DNA of 55,660 bases from Alphaproteobacteria bacterium. GTDB taxonomy: Bacteria; Pseudomonadota; Alphaproteobacteria; Rhodobacterales; Rhodobacteraceae. Shown here piece after piece: positions 27,193-35,377 of the stretch. Positions within the stretch are counted from its first letter, which is position 1; every line of letters begins with the position of its first letter. The notes under the pieces are model-generated. The model did no database searches. It was not told the DNA's origin and was given only the letters and a program-made list of their open reading frames with translations. A program made the translations under genes and the position numbers. The stretch spans positions 1 to 55,660 of the forward strand of contig JASBSZ010000036.1 in the NCBI GenBank assembly GCA_030148665.1, written 5' to 3'.

Positions 27193-27974
27193 CACCCCTC
27201 GATCAGGCCCATGAGCGAATGACGCAAGACCCCGAAAACCAGGCCCTGCGCCTGCGGTTCTATCAGCGTCTGGTCGAATGCGAACTGTTCATGCTGCTTG
27301 AGGCCGAGCCTGCCGACGACCGGATCTCGCCGGCAACCTTTGCGCTGGATGAGAGCAACTTTGTGCTGGTCTTTGACAGCGAGGAACGCCTGGCCTCGTT
27401 TACCGGCCAGCCCTCGCCCTTTGCCGCAATGCCGGGCCGGCGCGTGGTGGAAATGCTTCGTGGGCACCGAACCGGCCTGGCCGTCAATCCCGATGTCGCG
27501 CCTTCGTCCATTCTTCTGCCTCCTGACGTCATCAATTGGATCAACGAGGTTCTGGAAGCGGCGCGAATCGAGGAAACCGCCCAGCGCCCGACCGTATTGT
27601 TGCCGCCCCTTGATCCGGGTGTCGAATTTCTGCAGGCGCTGGATGCGCGCCTTGCCGGAGCGGCGGGCCTTGCAGAATGGGCCGCCCTTGCGCAGATTCA
27701 GGATGATGGCGGAACCCGGACACCTGTCCTGGCTTTTGTAGGGGCCTCGACCGGCGCGCGGGAAACACTGCAACAGATTGCGCGCGATATCGTCGCCTTC
27801 AGCGCAAACGAGATACAGCTGAACCTGCTGTTTCTCGAGCCGGACGATCCCCTGTGCGGCCCTTTGCGAAAGACCGCCCTCGTGTTCGAGTTGCCTCAAC
27901 CGGCCATGCCGGGCGACAGCCTTCCCAAGGAAGGCCCCGGCATGAACCCGGACCTGCCACCACGCCTGAAATGA
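27189..27974 (+). CDS. SseB-family protein
   Basis: A 261-residue protein with an SseB N-terminal domain: TPLDQAHERMTQDPENQALRLRFYQRLVECELFML and FVLVFDSEERLASFTGQP are recognisable. The C-terminal half (ARETLQQIARDIVAFSANEIQLNLLFLEP) fits the family's C-domain. No signal peptide, so cytoplasmic. Function in non-pathogens is unknown. It starts inside the stop of the glycosylase gene (ATGA), so the two are translated together. Confidence 0.82.
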   Translation: MTPLDQAHERMTQDPENQALRLRFYQRLVECELFMLLEAEPADDRISPATFALDESNFVLVFDSEERLASFTGQPSPFAAMPGRRVVEMLRGHRTGLAVNPDVAPSSILLPPDVINWINEVLEAARIEETAQRPTVLLPPLDPGVEFLQALDARLAGAAGLAEWAALAQIQDDGGTRTPVLAFVGASTGARETLQQIARDIVAFSANEIQLNLLFLEPDDPLCGPLRKTALVFELPQPAMPGDSLPKEGPGMNPDLPPRLK

Positions 27975-28045
27975 CGCATCCTTTGCGGACGACACCCCGC
28001 AACGGCCTGTGGTGCCCCCTTGATAACTGCCGGACAGCAAGGTCG

Positions 28046-28096
28046 AAATTGCCGATGAGAAAACCGCGGCACACAAGAATGTGCAGTCGGCAATTT
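28046..28096 (+). terminator. Nested stem-loop after the UDG–sseB pair
   Basis: A perfect 10-bp outer stem, AAATTGCCGA (28046-28055) with TCGGCAATTT (28087-28096), encloses a 5-bp hairpin GCACA/TGTGC. It ends TTTT then CCCC, so termination is plausible but weak. It abuts the promoter of the metal-binding gene. Confidence 0.5.
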
Positions 28097-28101
28097 TCCC
28101 C

Positions 28102-28134
28102 TTGACCTTCCCCCTGCTGGAATGCCCAGATGGG
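28102..28134 (+). promoter_or_regulatory. CueR/MerR-type promoter-operator of the copper chaperone gene
   Basis: A TTGACC minus-35 (28102-28107) overlaps an inverted repeat CCTTCC-N7-GGAATG (28106-28124), the arrangement of CueR-type copper-responsive promoters with an over-long spacer. The regulator itself is not in this window. Confidence 0.65.
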
Positions 28135-28162
28135 GCAAAACAACCCGAAACGGAGAAAACAG

Positions 28163-28360
28163 ATGCAGAAATTCAGCGTTCCCGACATGACCTGCGGTCA
28201 CTGCAAGAAAACCATTGAAGAGGCGATTAACAAGCTCGACGGCAATGCCAAGATCGAGGTTGATCTCGACGCCCATGTGATCGAGGTCGCAACCGAAGCC
28301 GGCACCGACAAGCTGCTGAGCACGCTCAAGGAAGTCGGCTACGAGGCCACCCCTCTCTGA
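28163..28360 (+). CDS. copZ: Heavy-metal-associated domain protein, CopZ-like copper chaperone
   Basis: A 65-residue HMA-domain protein. It starts MQKFSVPDMTCGHCKK with the metal-binding MxCxxC loop and ends LKEVGYEATPL. Such proteins deliver Cu(I) to P-type ATPases. CGGAGA precedes the ATG. A CueR-type operator 60 bases upstream supports copper responsiveness. A mercury or other-metal role is less likely. No ATPase is adjacent. Confidence 0.87.
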   Translation: MQKFSVPDMTCGHCKKTIEEAINKLDGNAKIEVDLDAHVIEVATEAGTDKLLSTLKEVGYEATPL

Positions 28361-28459
28361 GGGATCAGATCATCGATTCACACTCACGGATCGGGGCGGT
28401 TGGACATCTGTCTGGCCGCCCTTTCCCGTATCGGTTGACCAGGATTTCCCGGCCCTGCC

Positions 28460-29155
28460 TCAGCCAGGTTGCAGTATGTTGCGCAGGGCGGCCAGCGCCG
28501 CCCGTTCCCGGGCCGAAGGGGACGAGGTGCGCGAGCGCAGCAGCGCCGCCTGCGATGCGTGGATCAGCCCGTCGGAGAGCACCTTGAGGTGATTGGCCCG
28601 CAACGTGTCGCCGCTTGAGGTGATGTCGGCAATCGCCTCGGCCGTCAGGTTCTTGACCGTCCCCTCGGTCGCGCCCTGGCTGTCAACCAGCTGATAATCG
28701 GCAACCCCGTGGGCGCGCAGGAATTCGCGGGTCATATTGTGATACTTGGTGGCGATGCGCAGGCGAAAGCCGTGGCGCGCGCGAAACTGCGCCGCAACCG
28801 CATCCAGATCGTCCAGCGTATCCACATCGACCCAGCATTTGGGCACCGCGATCACCAGATCTGCATGCCCGAACCCAAGCTGCGCCACCACCTCGACCTT
28901 TTCCTGCCACAGCGGGATCTTTTCGCGCACAAGGTCGGTGCCCGTCACGCCCAGATGGATGCGCCCGGCGGCCAGCTCGCGCGGGATTTCCCCGGCTGAA
29001 AGCAGCACCAGATCGACGCCATCGACACCCTCGACGGCACCGGCATATTCGCGCGCAGACCCGGCGCGGCGCAGATTGATGCCGCGGGCGCGGAACCACG
29101 CGAACGTCTTTTCCTGCAACCGCCCCTTGGAGGGCACGCCCAGCTTGATGGTCAT
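28460..29155 (-). CDS. hisG: ATP phosphoribosyltransferase catalytic subunit (short form)
   Basis: A 231-residue short-form HisG that starts histidine synthesis from ATP and PRPP. It opens MTIKLGVPSKGRLQEKT and contains IATKYHNMTREF and DSQGATEGTVKNL. Lacking the C-terminal ACT-like regulatory domain, it needs HisZ, which precedes it with a 4-base overlap. Together they form the octameric or hetero-octameric enzyme inhibited by histidine. Confidence 0.95.
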   Translation of the reverse strand: MTIKLGVPSKGRLQEKTFAWFRARGINLRRAGSAREYAGAVEGVDGVDLVLLSAGEIPRELAAGRIHLGVTGTDLVREKIPLWQEKVEVVAQLGFGHADLVIAVPKCWVDVDTLDDLDAVAAQFRARHGFRLRIATKYHNMTREFLRAHGVADYQLVDSQGATEGTVKNLTAEAIADITSSGDTLRANHLKVLSDGLIHASQAALLRSRTSSPSARERAALAALRNILQPG

Positions 29156-30264
29156 GGCTGCCCCTCCTTCAGCGCGATGATGAATTCGGGCCGGACCACC
29201 CCGCCCACGGCGGGAATGCTGCGCCCCTGCCCCAGCACCCCGGTCAGCGCGTCATAGCGCCCGCCCGAAGCAATCACCGGCAGATCGTCACGCGCCTCGG
29301 CGTAAAAGCCGAAAACGAAGCCGTCGTAATATTCCAGCGTGGTGCGGCCGTAAGAGCCCTCGAAATCAAGCGCATCGACATCAAGGCCGCGTTCGGTCAG
29401 CGCCGAAAGCCGCGCCTCCATCAGATCGAGCGCGGGCGTGATCGCGGGCATGTCGCGGGCAATCCGGCGCAGGGCGGCAAGGGCCGCCGGGGATTTCTCG
29501 CGCAGGGACAGGATTGCCTCGAGCAGCGCCACCTGTTCGCCGGAAAGGGGGGGCGCGGCGGCGTCCTGCTGCAACGCAGAGACGCGCTCGGCTATCTCGT
29601 CACGGCTGCGCAGGCCTACAGGGGTGCCCGCAGCCGCGATCAGTTGATCGACATCGGTTGTCTGCACCGCCTGCAAAAGGGCGGCGCGGGCCGGCGGCAC
29701 CGGTCGTTTGCCGCTGTAACGGTCAAGCAGCTGGCGAAACCGCTCGGGCCGCCAGATGTGACGGCGCAGCGCGGCCTTGCGCCTTGGCAGGGTGTCCAGC
29801 CCGTCAACGGCGGCCATGAGGATGCCAAGATCGCCCGTCGCCGCGCGCAGGCCGAACCCCGCAAGGGCCTCGTGGAACAGGGCAAACACCTCGGCATCCG
29901 CTGCGGCCGGGTCATCGCGCGCGAACAGCTCGAAGCCCACCTGCAGATATTCCGGCGCGCGGGTCGAGCCCGGCTGCTGCTTGCGCCAGACCGGGCCCAT
30001 ATAGGTATAGCGTGCGGGCTCGGCACCCTCGTGCATGTGCATCTGCACGACCGGCACGGTGAAATCGGGGCGCAGCATCATTTCGCCCTGCGCCGGGTCA
30101 TGGGTGACATAGGCGCGTGCGCGGATGTCCTCGCCATACAGGTCAAGCAGAGTTTCGGCGGGTTGCAGGGCAGCGGCCTCGACCTGGGTTGCGCCAGCAT
30201 CGGCAAAGCGGGCCAGAAGCCGCTCGGCCTCGGCGCGGATCAGGGATCGGGTGTGGTTCAGCAT
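29152..30264 (-). CDS. hisZ: ATP phosphoribosyltransferase regulatory subunit
   Basis: A 370-residue HisRS-like paralogue that binds short HisG and confers feedback control; it does not charge tRNA. Class-II synthetase motifs 2-like (ARYTYMGPVWRKQQPGSTRAPEYLQVGFE) are present, but the anticodon-binding domain is absent. The ATG giving MLNHTRSLIRAE is preferred to a TTG six codons upstream because AGGGA lies seven bases before it. Order hisS–hisZ–hisG is leftward. Confidence 0.94.
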   Translation of the reverse strand: MLNHTRSLIRAEAERLLARFADAGATQVEAAALQPAETLLDLYGEDIRARAYVTHDPAQGEMMLRPDFTVPVVQMHMHEGAEPARYTYMGPVWRKQQPGSTRAPEYLQVGFELFARDDPAAADAEVFALFHEALAGFGLRAATGDLGILMAAVDGLDTLPRRKAALRRHIWRPERFRQLLDRYSGKRPVPPARAALLQAVQTTDVDQLIAAAGTPVGLRSRDEIAERVSALQQDAAAPPLSGEQVALLEAILSLREKSPAALAALRRIARDMPAITPALDLMEARLSALTERGLDVDALDFEGSYGRTTLEYYDGFVFGFYAEARDDLPVIASGGRYDALTGVLGQGRSIPAVGGVVRPEFIIALKEGQP

Positions 30265-30287
30265 GGCAATTCCCTGCCGCAACGCAA

Positions 30288-30366
30288 GGATCGCGCCCGT
30301 CCCGAGGGGGGCGCAATCGCGCCCGCCTGGGGGGCGGGGCGGGCGCGATCCGGGACTGCGTCCCGG
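30288..30366 (-). repeat. GC-rich inverted-repeat region between hisS and hisZ
   Basis: A 12-bp perfect inverted repeat (30288-30299 with 30340-30351) has a 40-base loop. The right arm can alternatively pair with 30316-30326, and a smaller stem GGGCGC/GCGCCC lies at 30309-30324. A separate hairpin CCGGGAC-TGC-GTCCCGG is at 30350-30366. Competing stems suggest an attenuator or a REP-like element. Confidence 0.5.
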
Positions 30367-30388
30367 ACGTCATGCTGCCAGCGCATCT

Positions 30389-31873
30389 TCACCCCTCGGC
30401 CCCCCGCGAGATCATCCTGCGGACCTCGTCAACCAGATCAGCGCGCGCAACCTCGATCTGGGCGGGCTGGGCCTTCCATTCCTCATGGGTGGCCTCGGCC
30501 GCCAGCCGCGCCCCCAGCGCCAGATCCTTGAGCTGCACGACACCGCGGCCATGTTCATCCTCGCCCTCGATCACGGCAACGGGGCTGTTGCGCTTGTCGG
30601 CATATTTCATCTGGTTGCCGAAATTGCGCGGATTGCCCAGATAGACCTCGGCCCGGATACCGGCGCTGCGCAGTTCGGCCACCATGGCCTGATAATCGGC
30701 CATCCGATCGCGATCCATCACCGTCACCACCACGGGGCCGACATCAACGCCCTTGGTGCGCCCCTTGGCCCGCAGCGCCGCCAGCAGACGGTCAACCCCG
30801 ATGGAAACTCCGGTCGCCGGCACCGCCTGCCCGGTAAAGCGTTTCACCAGATCATCATAGCGCCCGCCGCCCGCGACCGAGCCGAACTGCCGCTTGCGGC
30901 CCTTTTCATCAAGAATTTCAAAGGTCAGCTCGGCCTCGAACACGGGGCCGGTATAATAGCCCAGCCCCCGCACGACCGACGGGTCGACGATGATGCGATC
31001 GGGGCCATAACCCTGGGCCTCCAGCAGCGCGGCAATCTGTTCCAGCTCGTCCACGCCTTCGGCCCCGACAACCGACTGGCCGACCGCTGCGCGCAGATTG
31101 GCCAATGTCGCGCCAGCATCGTCAGCGCGCGAAGTCAGAAAGGCCAGCACCGGCGCCGCCTGATCGTCCGACAGGCCGACGCCATCGATATACGCCCCCG
31201 AGGCATCAAGCCGGCCCTTGCCCAGCAGCGCGCGCACACCGGCCTCGCCCACCTTGTCGAATTTGTCGATGGTACGCAGAACCGCATCGCGCTGCTCATC
31301 GCCTTCCAGCCCCATGCCTTCCAGCACGCCGTTCAGAACCTTGCGGTTGTTGATCCGCACCACATAATCGCCACGGGGAATGCCCACGACCTCGAGCGTA
31401 TCGGCCAGCATCGCGCAGATCTCGGCATCGGCCGCAACCGAAGGCGCGCCTACCGTGTCGGCATCGCATTGGTAGAACTGGCGAAACCGCCCCGGCCCCG
31501 GCTTTTCATTGCGCCAGACGGGGCCCATCGCATAACGGCGATAGGGTGTGGGCAAATCGTTGCGGTATTGCGCATAGACACGCGCCAGCGGCGCCGTCAG
31601 GTCATAGCGCAGGGCCAGCCAGCCGCCGTCTTCCTCTTGCCAGGCAAAGACGCCCTCATTGGGACGGTCCACATCCGGCAGGAACTTGCCCAGCGCCTCG
31701 ACCGTTTCCACGGCCGAGCTTTCCAGCGGGTCGAACCCGTAGGTGTGATAAACCCCGGCAATCTTGCGCAGCATCTCGGCCCGCTCTTCCACCTCGGCAC
31801 CAAAATAGTCGCGAAACCCTTTCGGTGTCTCGGCGCGGGGGCGGCGGATCTTTTTCTTCTTTTCCTTGGCCAT
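30389..31873 (-). CDS. hisS: Histidyl-tRNA synthetase
   Basis: A 494-residue class-II synthetase. Motif 1 region [12 protein letters not shown], motif 2 [27 protein letters not shown], the HisA signature [14 protein letters not shown], and motif 3 [13 protein letters not shown] are all intact, followed by the anticodon-binding domain. A basic head [13 protein letters not shown] is longer than in E. coli, a common alphaproteobacterial variation. The start ATG is chosen over in-frame upstream codons by homology. It is followed by hisZ after 124 bases. Confidence 0.95.
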   Translation of the reverse strand: MAKEKKKKIRRPRAETPKGFRDYFGAEVEERAEMLRKIAGVYHTYGFDPLESSAVETVEALGKFLPDVDRPNEGVFAWQEEDGGWLALRYDLTAPLARVYAQYRNDLPTPYRRYAMGPVWRNEKPGPGRFRQFYQCDADTVGAPSVAADAEICAMLADTLEVVGIPRGDYVVRINNRKVLNGVLEGMGLEGDEQRDAVLRTIDKFDKVGEAGVRALLGKGRLDASGAYIDGVGLSDDQAAPVLAFLTSRADDAGATLANLRAAVGQSVVGAEGVDELEQIAALLEAQGYGPDRIIVDPSVVRGLGYYTGPVFEAELTFEILDEKGRKRQFGSVAGGGRYDDLVKRFTGQAVPATGVSIGVDRLLAALRAKGRTKGVDVGPVVVTVMDRDRMADYQAMVAELRSAGIRAEVYLGNPRNFGNQMKYADKRNSPVAVIEGEDEHGRGVVQLKDLALGARLAAEATHEEWKAQPAQIEVARADLVDEVRRMISRGAEG

Positions 31874-31989
31874 CGGGGTTTTCCTGTGATGGGGCCTGCA
31901 TTCGGTCGCCTCCCTAGCGCATGGGCAGGCGCGGGGCAAGTTGCCGCCGCATCGCCTGCGTGCTATCGCATCGACAAAAGGGGACCGAG

Positions 31990-32199
31990 ATGAGCGAAGA
32001 ACGCCTGACCAGACTGGAAATCAGCAATGCCGAACTGACCCGCATGGTCGAAGATCTGAACGAGGTCGTCACCCGGCAAGCCGACGAAATCGCAACCCTG
32101 ACCCGGCGGGTCGAAATGATGATGCAGCGTCTGGCTGAAGAGGAATATGACAGCGGCAACACCGTGCCCCTGGCCGACCAGAAGCCGCCCCATTACTAG
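31990..32199 (+). CDS. slyX: SlyX-family protein
   Basis: A 69-residue coiled-coil protein: [25 protein letters not shown] followed by [19 protein letters not shown], ending with a short [14 protein letters not shown] tail. SlyX is a small conserved cytoplasmic protein of unknown function. It is divergent from hisS and its stop overlaps the end of the pseudouridine synthase by 4 bases. Confidence 0.88.
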   Translation: MSEERLTRLEISNAELTRMVEDLNEVVTRQADEIATLTRRVEMMMQRLAEEEYDSGNTVPLADQKPPHY

Positions 32200-32765
32200 G
32201 GGCAGGACCGGCCCGGATCGACCTCGCGCCACTGCCCGCTTTCCAGCCCCTCCAGCGACCAGTCTCCAACCCGCCAGCGAATCAGGCGCAGCGTGGGGTG
32301 GCCAACCGCAGCCGTCATGCGCCGCACCTGCCGGTTGCGTCCTTCGGTGATTGTCAGCTCGATCCAGCTATCGGGCACCGTCTTGCGAAACCGCACCGGC
32401 GGCTTGCGCGGCCACAGATCGGCAGGTTCATCAATCCGTCGCACATGCGCGGGCCGCGTCTTGCCATCCTTCAACAACACGCCCCGGCGCAGGGCGTCCA
32501 GCGCGCCGTCATCCGGCACGCCCTCGACCTGCACCAGATAGGTTTTCGCCAGCTTGTGTTTCGGATGCGCAATGCGCGCCTGCAAACGCCCGTCATCGGT
32601 CAGCACCAGCAGCCCCTCGCTGTCACGGTCCAGCCGCCCGGCAGGATAGACGCGCGGAATGTCGATATAGTCCGAAAGCGTCGCGCGCGGGCTGTCGGCG
32701 TTGCCCCGGTCGGTGAATTGCGACAGCACGCCATAGGGCTTGTTGAACAGGACAAGGCGCGCCAT
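32196..32765 (-). CDS. Pseudouridine synthase, RsuA/RluE-like
   Basis: A 189-residue RsuA-type catalytic domain without an S4 domain, most like RluE, which modifies 23S rRNA. The catalytic aspartate lies in [33 protein letters not shown] is the other hallmark. Substrate position cannot be read from sequence. Its ATG shares one base with the stop of the DUF3422 gene upstream, so the two are a coupled pair. Confidence 0.9.
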   Translation of the reverse strand: MARLVLFNKPYGVLSQFTDRGNADSPRATLSDYIDIPRVYPAGRLDRDSEGLLVLTDDGRLQARIAHPKHKLAKTYLVQVEGVPDDGALDALRRGVLLKDGKTRPAHVRRIDEPADLWPRKPPVRFRKTVPDSWIELTITEGRNRQVRRMTAAVGHPTLRLIRWRVGDWSLEGLESGQWREVDPGRSCP

Positions 32766-34078
32766 CAGTCGCCCGCCTTGTCACCCTTGCCTTCAAACGC
32801 ACGCGCGACATGGGCCTTGATCCGACGCACCATCAGCCACCCGACCAGCATCACCGGCGGCACCAGCGCGGCGGCAAGATATGTCTTGCCCAGCCCGTAA
32901 TGCTTGGCCAGCGGGCCCAGCAGATACAGCAGCAGATTGACCGCATAATAGCTGATCGCCACCACCGACAGCCCCTCGACGGTTTCCTGCAGACGCATCT
33001 GCAGGGCGGCGCGGCGGTTCATGCTCTCCAGCAGTTGCCGGTTCTGTTCGGTCACCGCCACATTCACCCGCGTTGACAGCAATTCCGATGCCCGCGCCGA
33101 ATGGGTGGACAGATCCTCCAGCCGCTTTTCGGCGGCATCGCAGGTGCGCATGGCGGGCTCGAACCGGCGCATCATGAATTCGGAAAACAGCTGGCGTTCA
33201 AGAATGCGTTCCTCGCGCAAGACCTTGATGCGCTGATCGACAATCGCCCGATAGGCGCGCCCGGCGCTGAAACGATAGGACGATTCCGACGACAGCAGTT
33301 CGACCTCGGAAGATATTCCCAGCAGTTCCTCCAATGTCTCGCGCGGGGCGGCCTTGGGATCGGTCATGCAGGTGGCGACCTCGGACAGGCGCTCGCCCAG
33401 CCGGCCGGACTCGGCAAAAACCTTGCGGGCAACCGGCAGCGTCAGCATGGCCATGGCCTTGTAGGTCTCGATCTCTTGCACCCGTTGTACCAGGCGGCCC
33501 ATGCGGCGCGCGCCGATATCGCCCAGCCCGATCAGGGCGAACCGCACATGACCTGCCTCATCGATACGAAAATCGCCGACAACCACCGCGTTGCGTTCCA
33601 GCACATAGGCCGCCGCCAGGCTTTCCCCCACGAACCAGTTGCGGATCTCGCTCTGCATCCGGTTTTCGACCTCGGCGCAGTCACGCGCATACTGCACCGA
33701 TATCTGAATCGCGGTAATGACCCGGCCCTGCAGCTTTTCCAGCCAATCGCCGGGAAAGACCGACATCAGATCCTCGCGAAAGGGTGCATCATCCTCATGC
33801 GCGACGAATTGGGTATAGGTGACAAATTCCGAATGCAGCTCCCATTTCAGGCGGTTGCGCCCCAGCGGGCCGTAATAGTGGTTGTCGCCGGGGGGCGGGT
33901 GATCGGCGCCAAAGCGATCCAGCAGTTCGATCAGCTCGGCCCGCGCGGCGTCGTGCCCGCCGTCCAGCGTCAGCGAAAAGGTGATGACCTGGGTCGGCCC
34001 GTCGATCTCGGGGAAAGGTCGTGCATGGAGTTCATTGGTCAGCGCATAGCGGCTGTCCATGTCGCTGAGTATGTGCAT
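32765..34078 (-). CDS. DUF3422 membrane protein
   Basis: A 437-residue protein of a family of unknown function found mainly in proteobacteria. Recognisable parts are [16 protein letters not shown] at the start, ISVQYARDC, and the coiled-coil/transmembrane end with two hydrophobic helices ([16 protein letters not shown] and [15 protein letters not shown]). The layout, long soluble helical region then two C-terminal membrane spans, is characteristic. AAGGAAAGGAC precedes the ATG. Confidence 0.86.
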   Translation of the reverse strand: MHILSDMDSRYALTNELHARPFPEIDGPTQVITFSLTLDGGHDAARAELIELLDRFGADHPPPGDNHYYGPLGRNRLKWELHSEFVTYTQFVAHEDDAPFREDLMSVFPGDWLEKLQGRVITAIQISVQYARDCAEVENRMQSEIRNWFVGESLAAAYVLERNAVVVGDFRIDEAGHVRFALIGLGDIGARRMGRLVQRVQEIETYKAMAMLTLPVARKVFAESGRLGERLSEVATCMTDPKAAPRETLEELLGISSEVELLSSESSYRFSAGRAYRAIVDQRIKVLREERILERQLFSEFMMRRFEPAMRTCDAAEKRLEDLSTHSARASELLSTRVNVAVTEQNRQLLESMNRRAALQMRLQETVEGLSVVAISYYAVNLLLYLLGPLAKHYGLGKTYLAAALVPPVMLVGWLMVRRIKAHVARAFEGKGDKAGD

Positions 34079-34150
34079 GATCCGTCCTTTCCTTCTGCGC
34101 CCCAGATTGCCCCTCATCAAGGGCCGCATCACTGCAACACCCTGTCACAG

Positions 34151-34175
34151 CCCGTTTCTTCTTTGCCCAAATACG
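34151..34175 (-). repeat. 25-bp downstream repeat, copy 1
   Basis: Matches the copy at 46292-46316 in 21 of 25 positions. It lies 42 bases past the rmuC stop, after a GC hairpin (GGGGGC-GCT-GCCCCC). Common core on the minus strand: GTATT then GCAAAGAAGAA. Confidence 0.6.
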
Positions 34176-34216
34176 TCCGGGGGAGGCCCGCCAGGGCCGG
34201 GGGCAGCGCCCCCATA

Positions 34217-35377
34217 TTACCCCTTGGGCTCCAGCCGCACGACATCGGTTGCGCTGACCGCCCCGTCCTCGGCAAAATCGAATTCGTCCAGCCTGCGCGC
34301 ACGATTACCGGCCTTGGTTGCCGAAATCTTGATCTCGGCGATATCCTTGGCCGCCTGCCCGAAATGCCGGTCAAGGTTTTCCACCCTGTCACCAAGGCGC
34401 ACCACATCCTTGTACAGCAGGCCCAGTTCGCGCCGGATGGCACCGGCCTGTTCGCGCATGCGCGCATCCTTCATCACCGCGCGCATGGTGTTGAGCGTCG
34501 CCATGCAGGTGGTGGGCGACACGATCCAGACCCTTGCGGCAAACCCCTCGCGCACGACCTCGCCGAAATTGGCGTGCAGCTCGGCATAGACGGCCTCGGA
34601 CGGCAGGAACATCAGCGCGCCGTCGGCGGTTTCGCCCTCGATGATGTATTTGTCGGAAATCGCCTTGATGTGCAGGCGCACGGCCGCCTTCATCAGGCGC
34701 TCGGCCTCGATCTTCTGCGCGCGGGTCTGCGCGCCGCGCAGCGCCTCATAGGCCTCGAGCGGGAATTTCGAATCGATCACGATCGGCCCCGGCGGGTTCG
34801 GCAGGTGGATCAGGCAGTCGGCCCGCTTGCCATTGGAAAGCGTCGCCTGAAAGCTGTAGGCATCGGGCGGCAGCGCCTTGCTGACGATGTCGTTCAGCTG
34901 GATTTCGCCGAATGCGCCGCGGGTCTGCTTGTTCGACAGGATGTCCTGCAGGCTGAGCACATTGCTCGACAGCGCCTCGATCTTGCTTTGTGCCTTGTCG
35001 ATGGTGGCCAGACGTTCCTGCAATTCCGACAGCGAGCGCGTGGTCTTGATGGCCGAGCCATGCAGGCTTTCGGTCATGTTGCGCTGCACCTCGCTCAGGC
35101 GCGCCTCGATCAGCTGGATCATCTTGTTCTGCGCCGCGGCCTGCGATTCCGACACGGTTTTCAGCCCGCCATAAAGCTGCTGCTGCCCCTCGGCGAGCGC
35201 GCGTACGGTATCGCCCAGCTGCTGCATATGACCGGCCAGCGGGTCGGCCGCGTGGCGCGTGCGCGACGACAGGCGCATGACCGCAACGATCAGCACCAGC
35301 AGCAGAACCCCCAGCGCCCCGATGCCCAGCACCACCGGGTCGGTCAGGTCGATTTCAGTGCCGTTGATCCGTATCAT
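34217..35377 (-). CDS. rmuC: DNA recombination protein RmuC
   Basis: A 386-residue protein: N-terminal membrane helix (VVLGIGALGVLLLVLIVAVM, about 13-32), a coiled coil to residue 130, then the nuclease-like RmuC domain with KQTRGAFGEIQLNDIV, IVIDSKFPLEAYEAL and FLPSEAVYAELH. RmuC limits inversions at short repeats and supports cell survival under some stresses. Start overlaps the mutL stop by 4 bases, linking it to repair genes. Confidence 0.93.
   Translation of the reverse strand: MIRINGTEIDLTDPVVLGIGALGVLLLVLIVAVMRLSSRTRHAADPLAGHMQQLGDTVRALAEGQQQLYGGLKTVSESQAAAQNKMIQLIEARLSEVQRNMTESLHGSAIKTTRSLSELQERLATIDKAQSKIEALSSNVLSLQDILSNKQTRGAFGEIQLNDIVSKALPPDAYSFQATLSNGKRADCLIHLPNPPGPIVIDSKFPLEAYEALRGAQTRAQKIEAERLMKAAVRLHIKAISDKYIIEGETADGALMFLPSEAVYAELHANFGEVVREGFAARVWIVSPTTCMATLNTMRAVMKDARMREQAGAIRRELGLLYKDVVRLGDRVENLDRHFGQAAKDIAEIKISATKAGNRARRLDEFDFAEDGAVSATDVVRLEPKG

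Noticed and set aside
30260..30386. A 43-codon leader frame between hisS and hisZ
   Set aside because: No run of histidine codons and no ribosome site, so not a his leader peptide.
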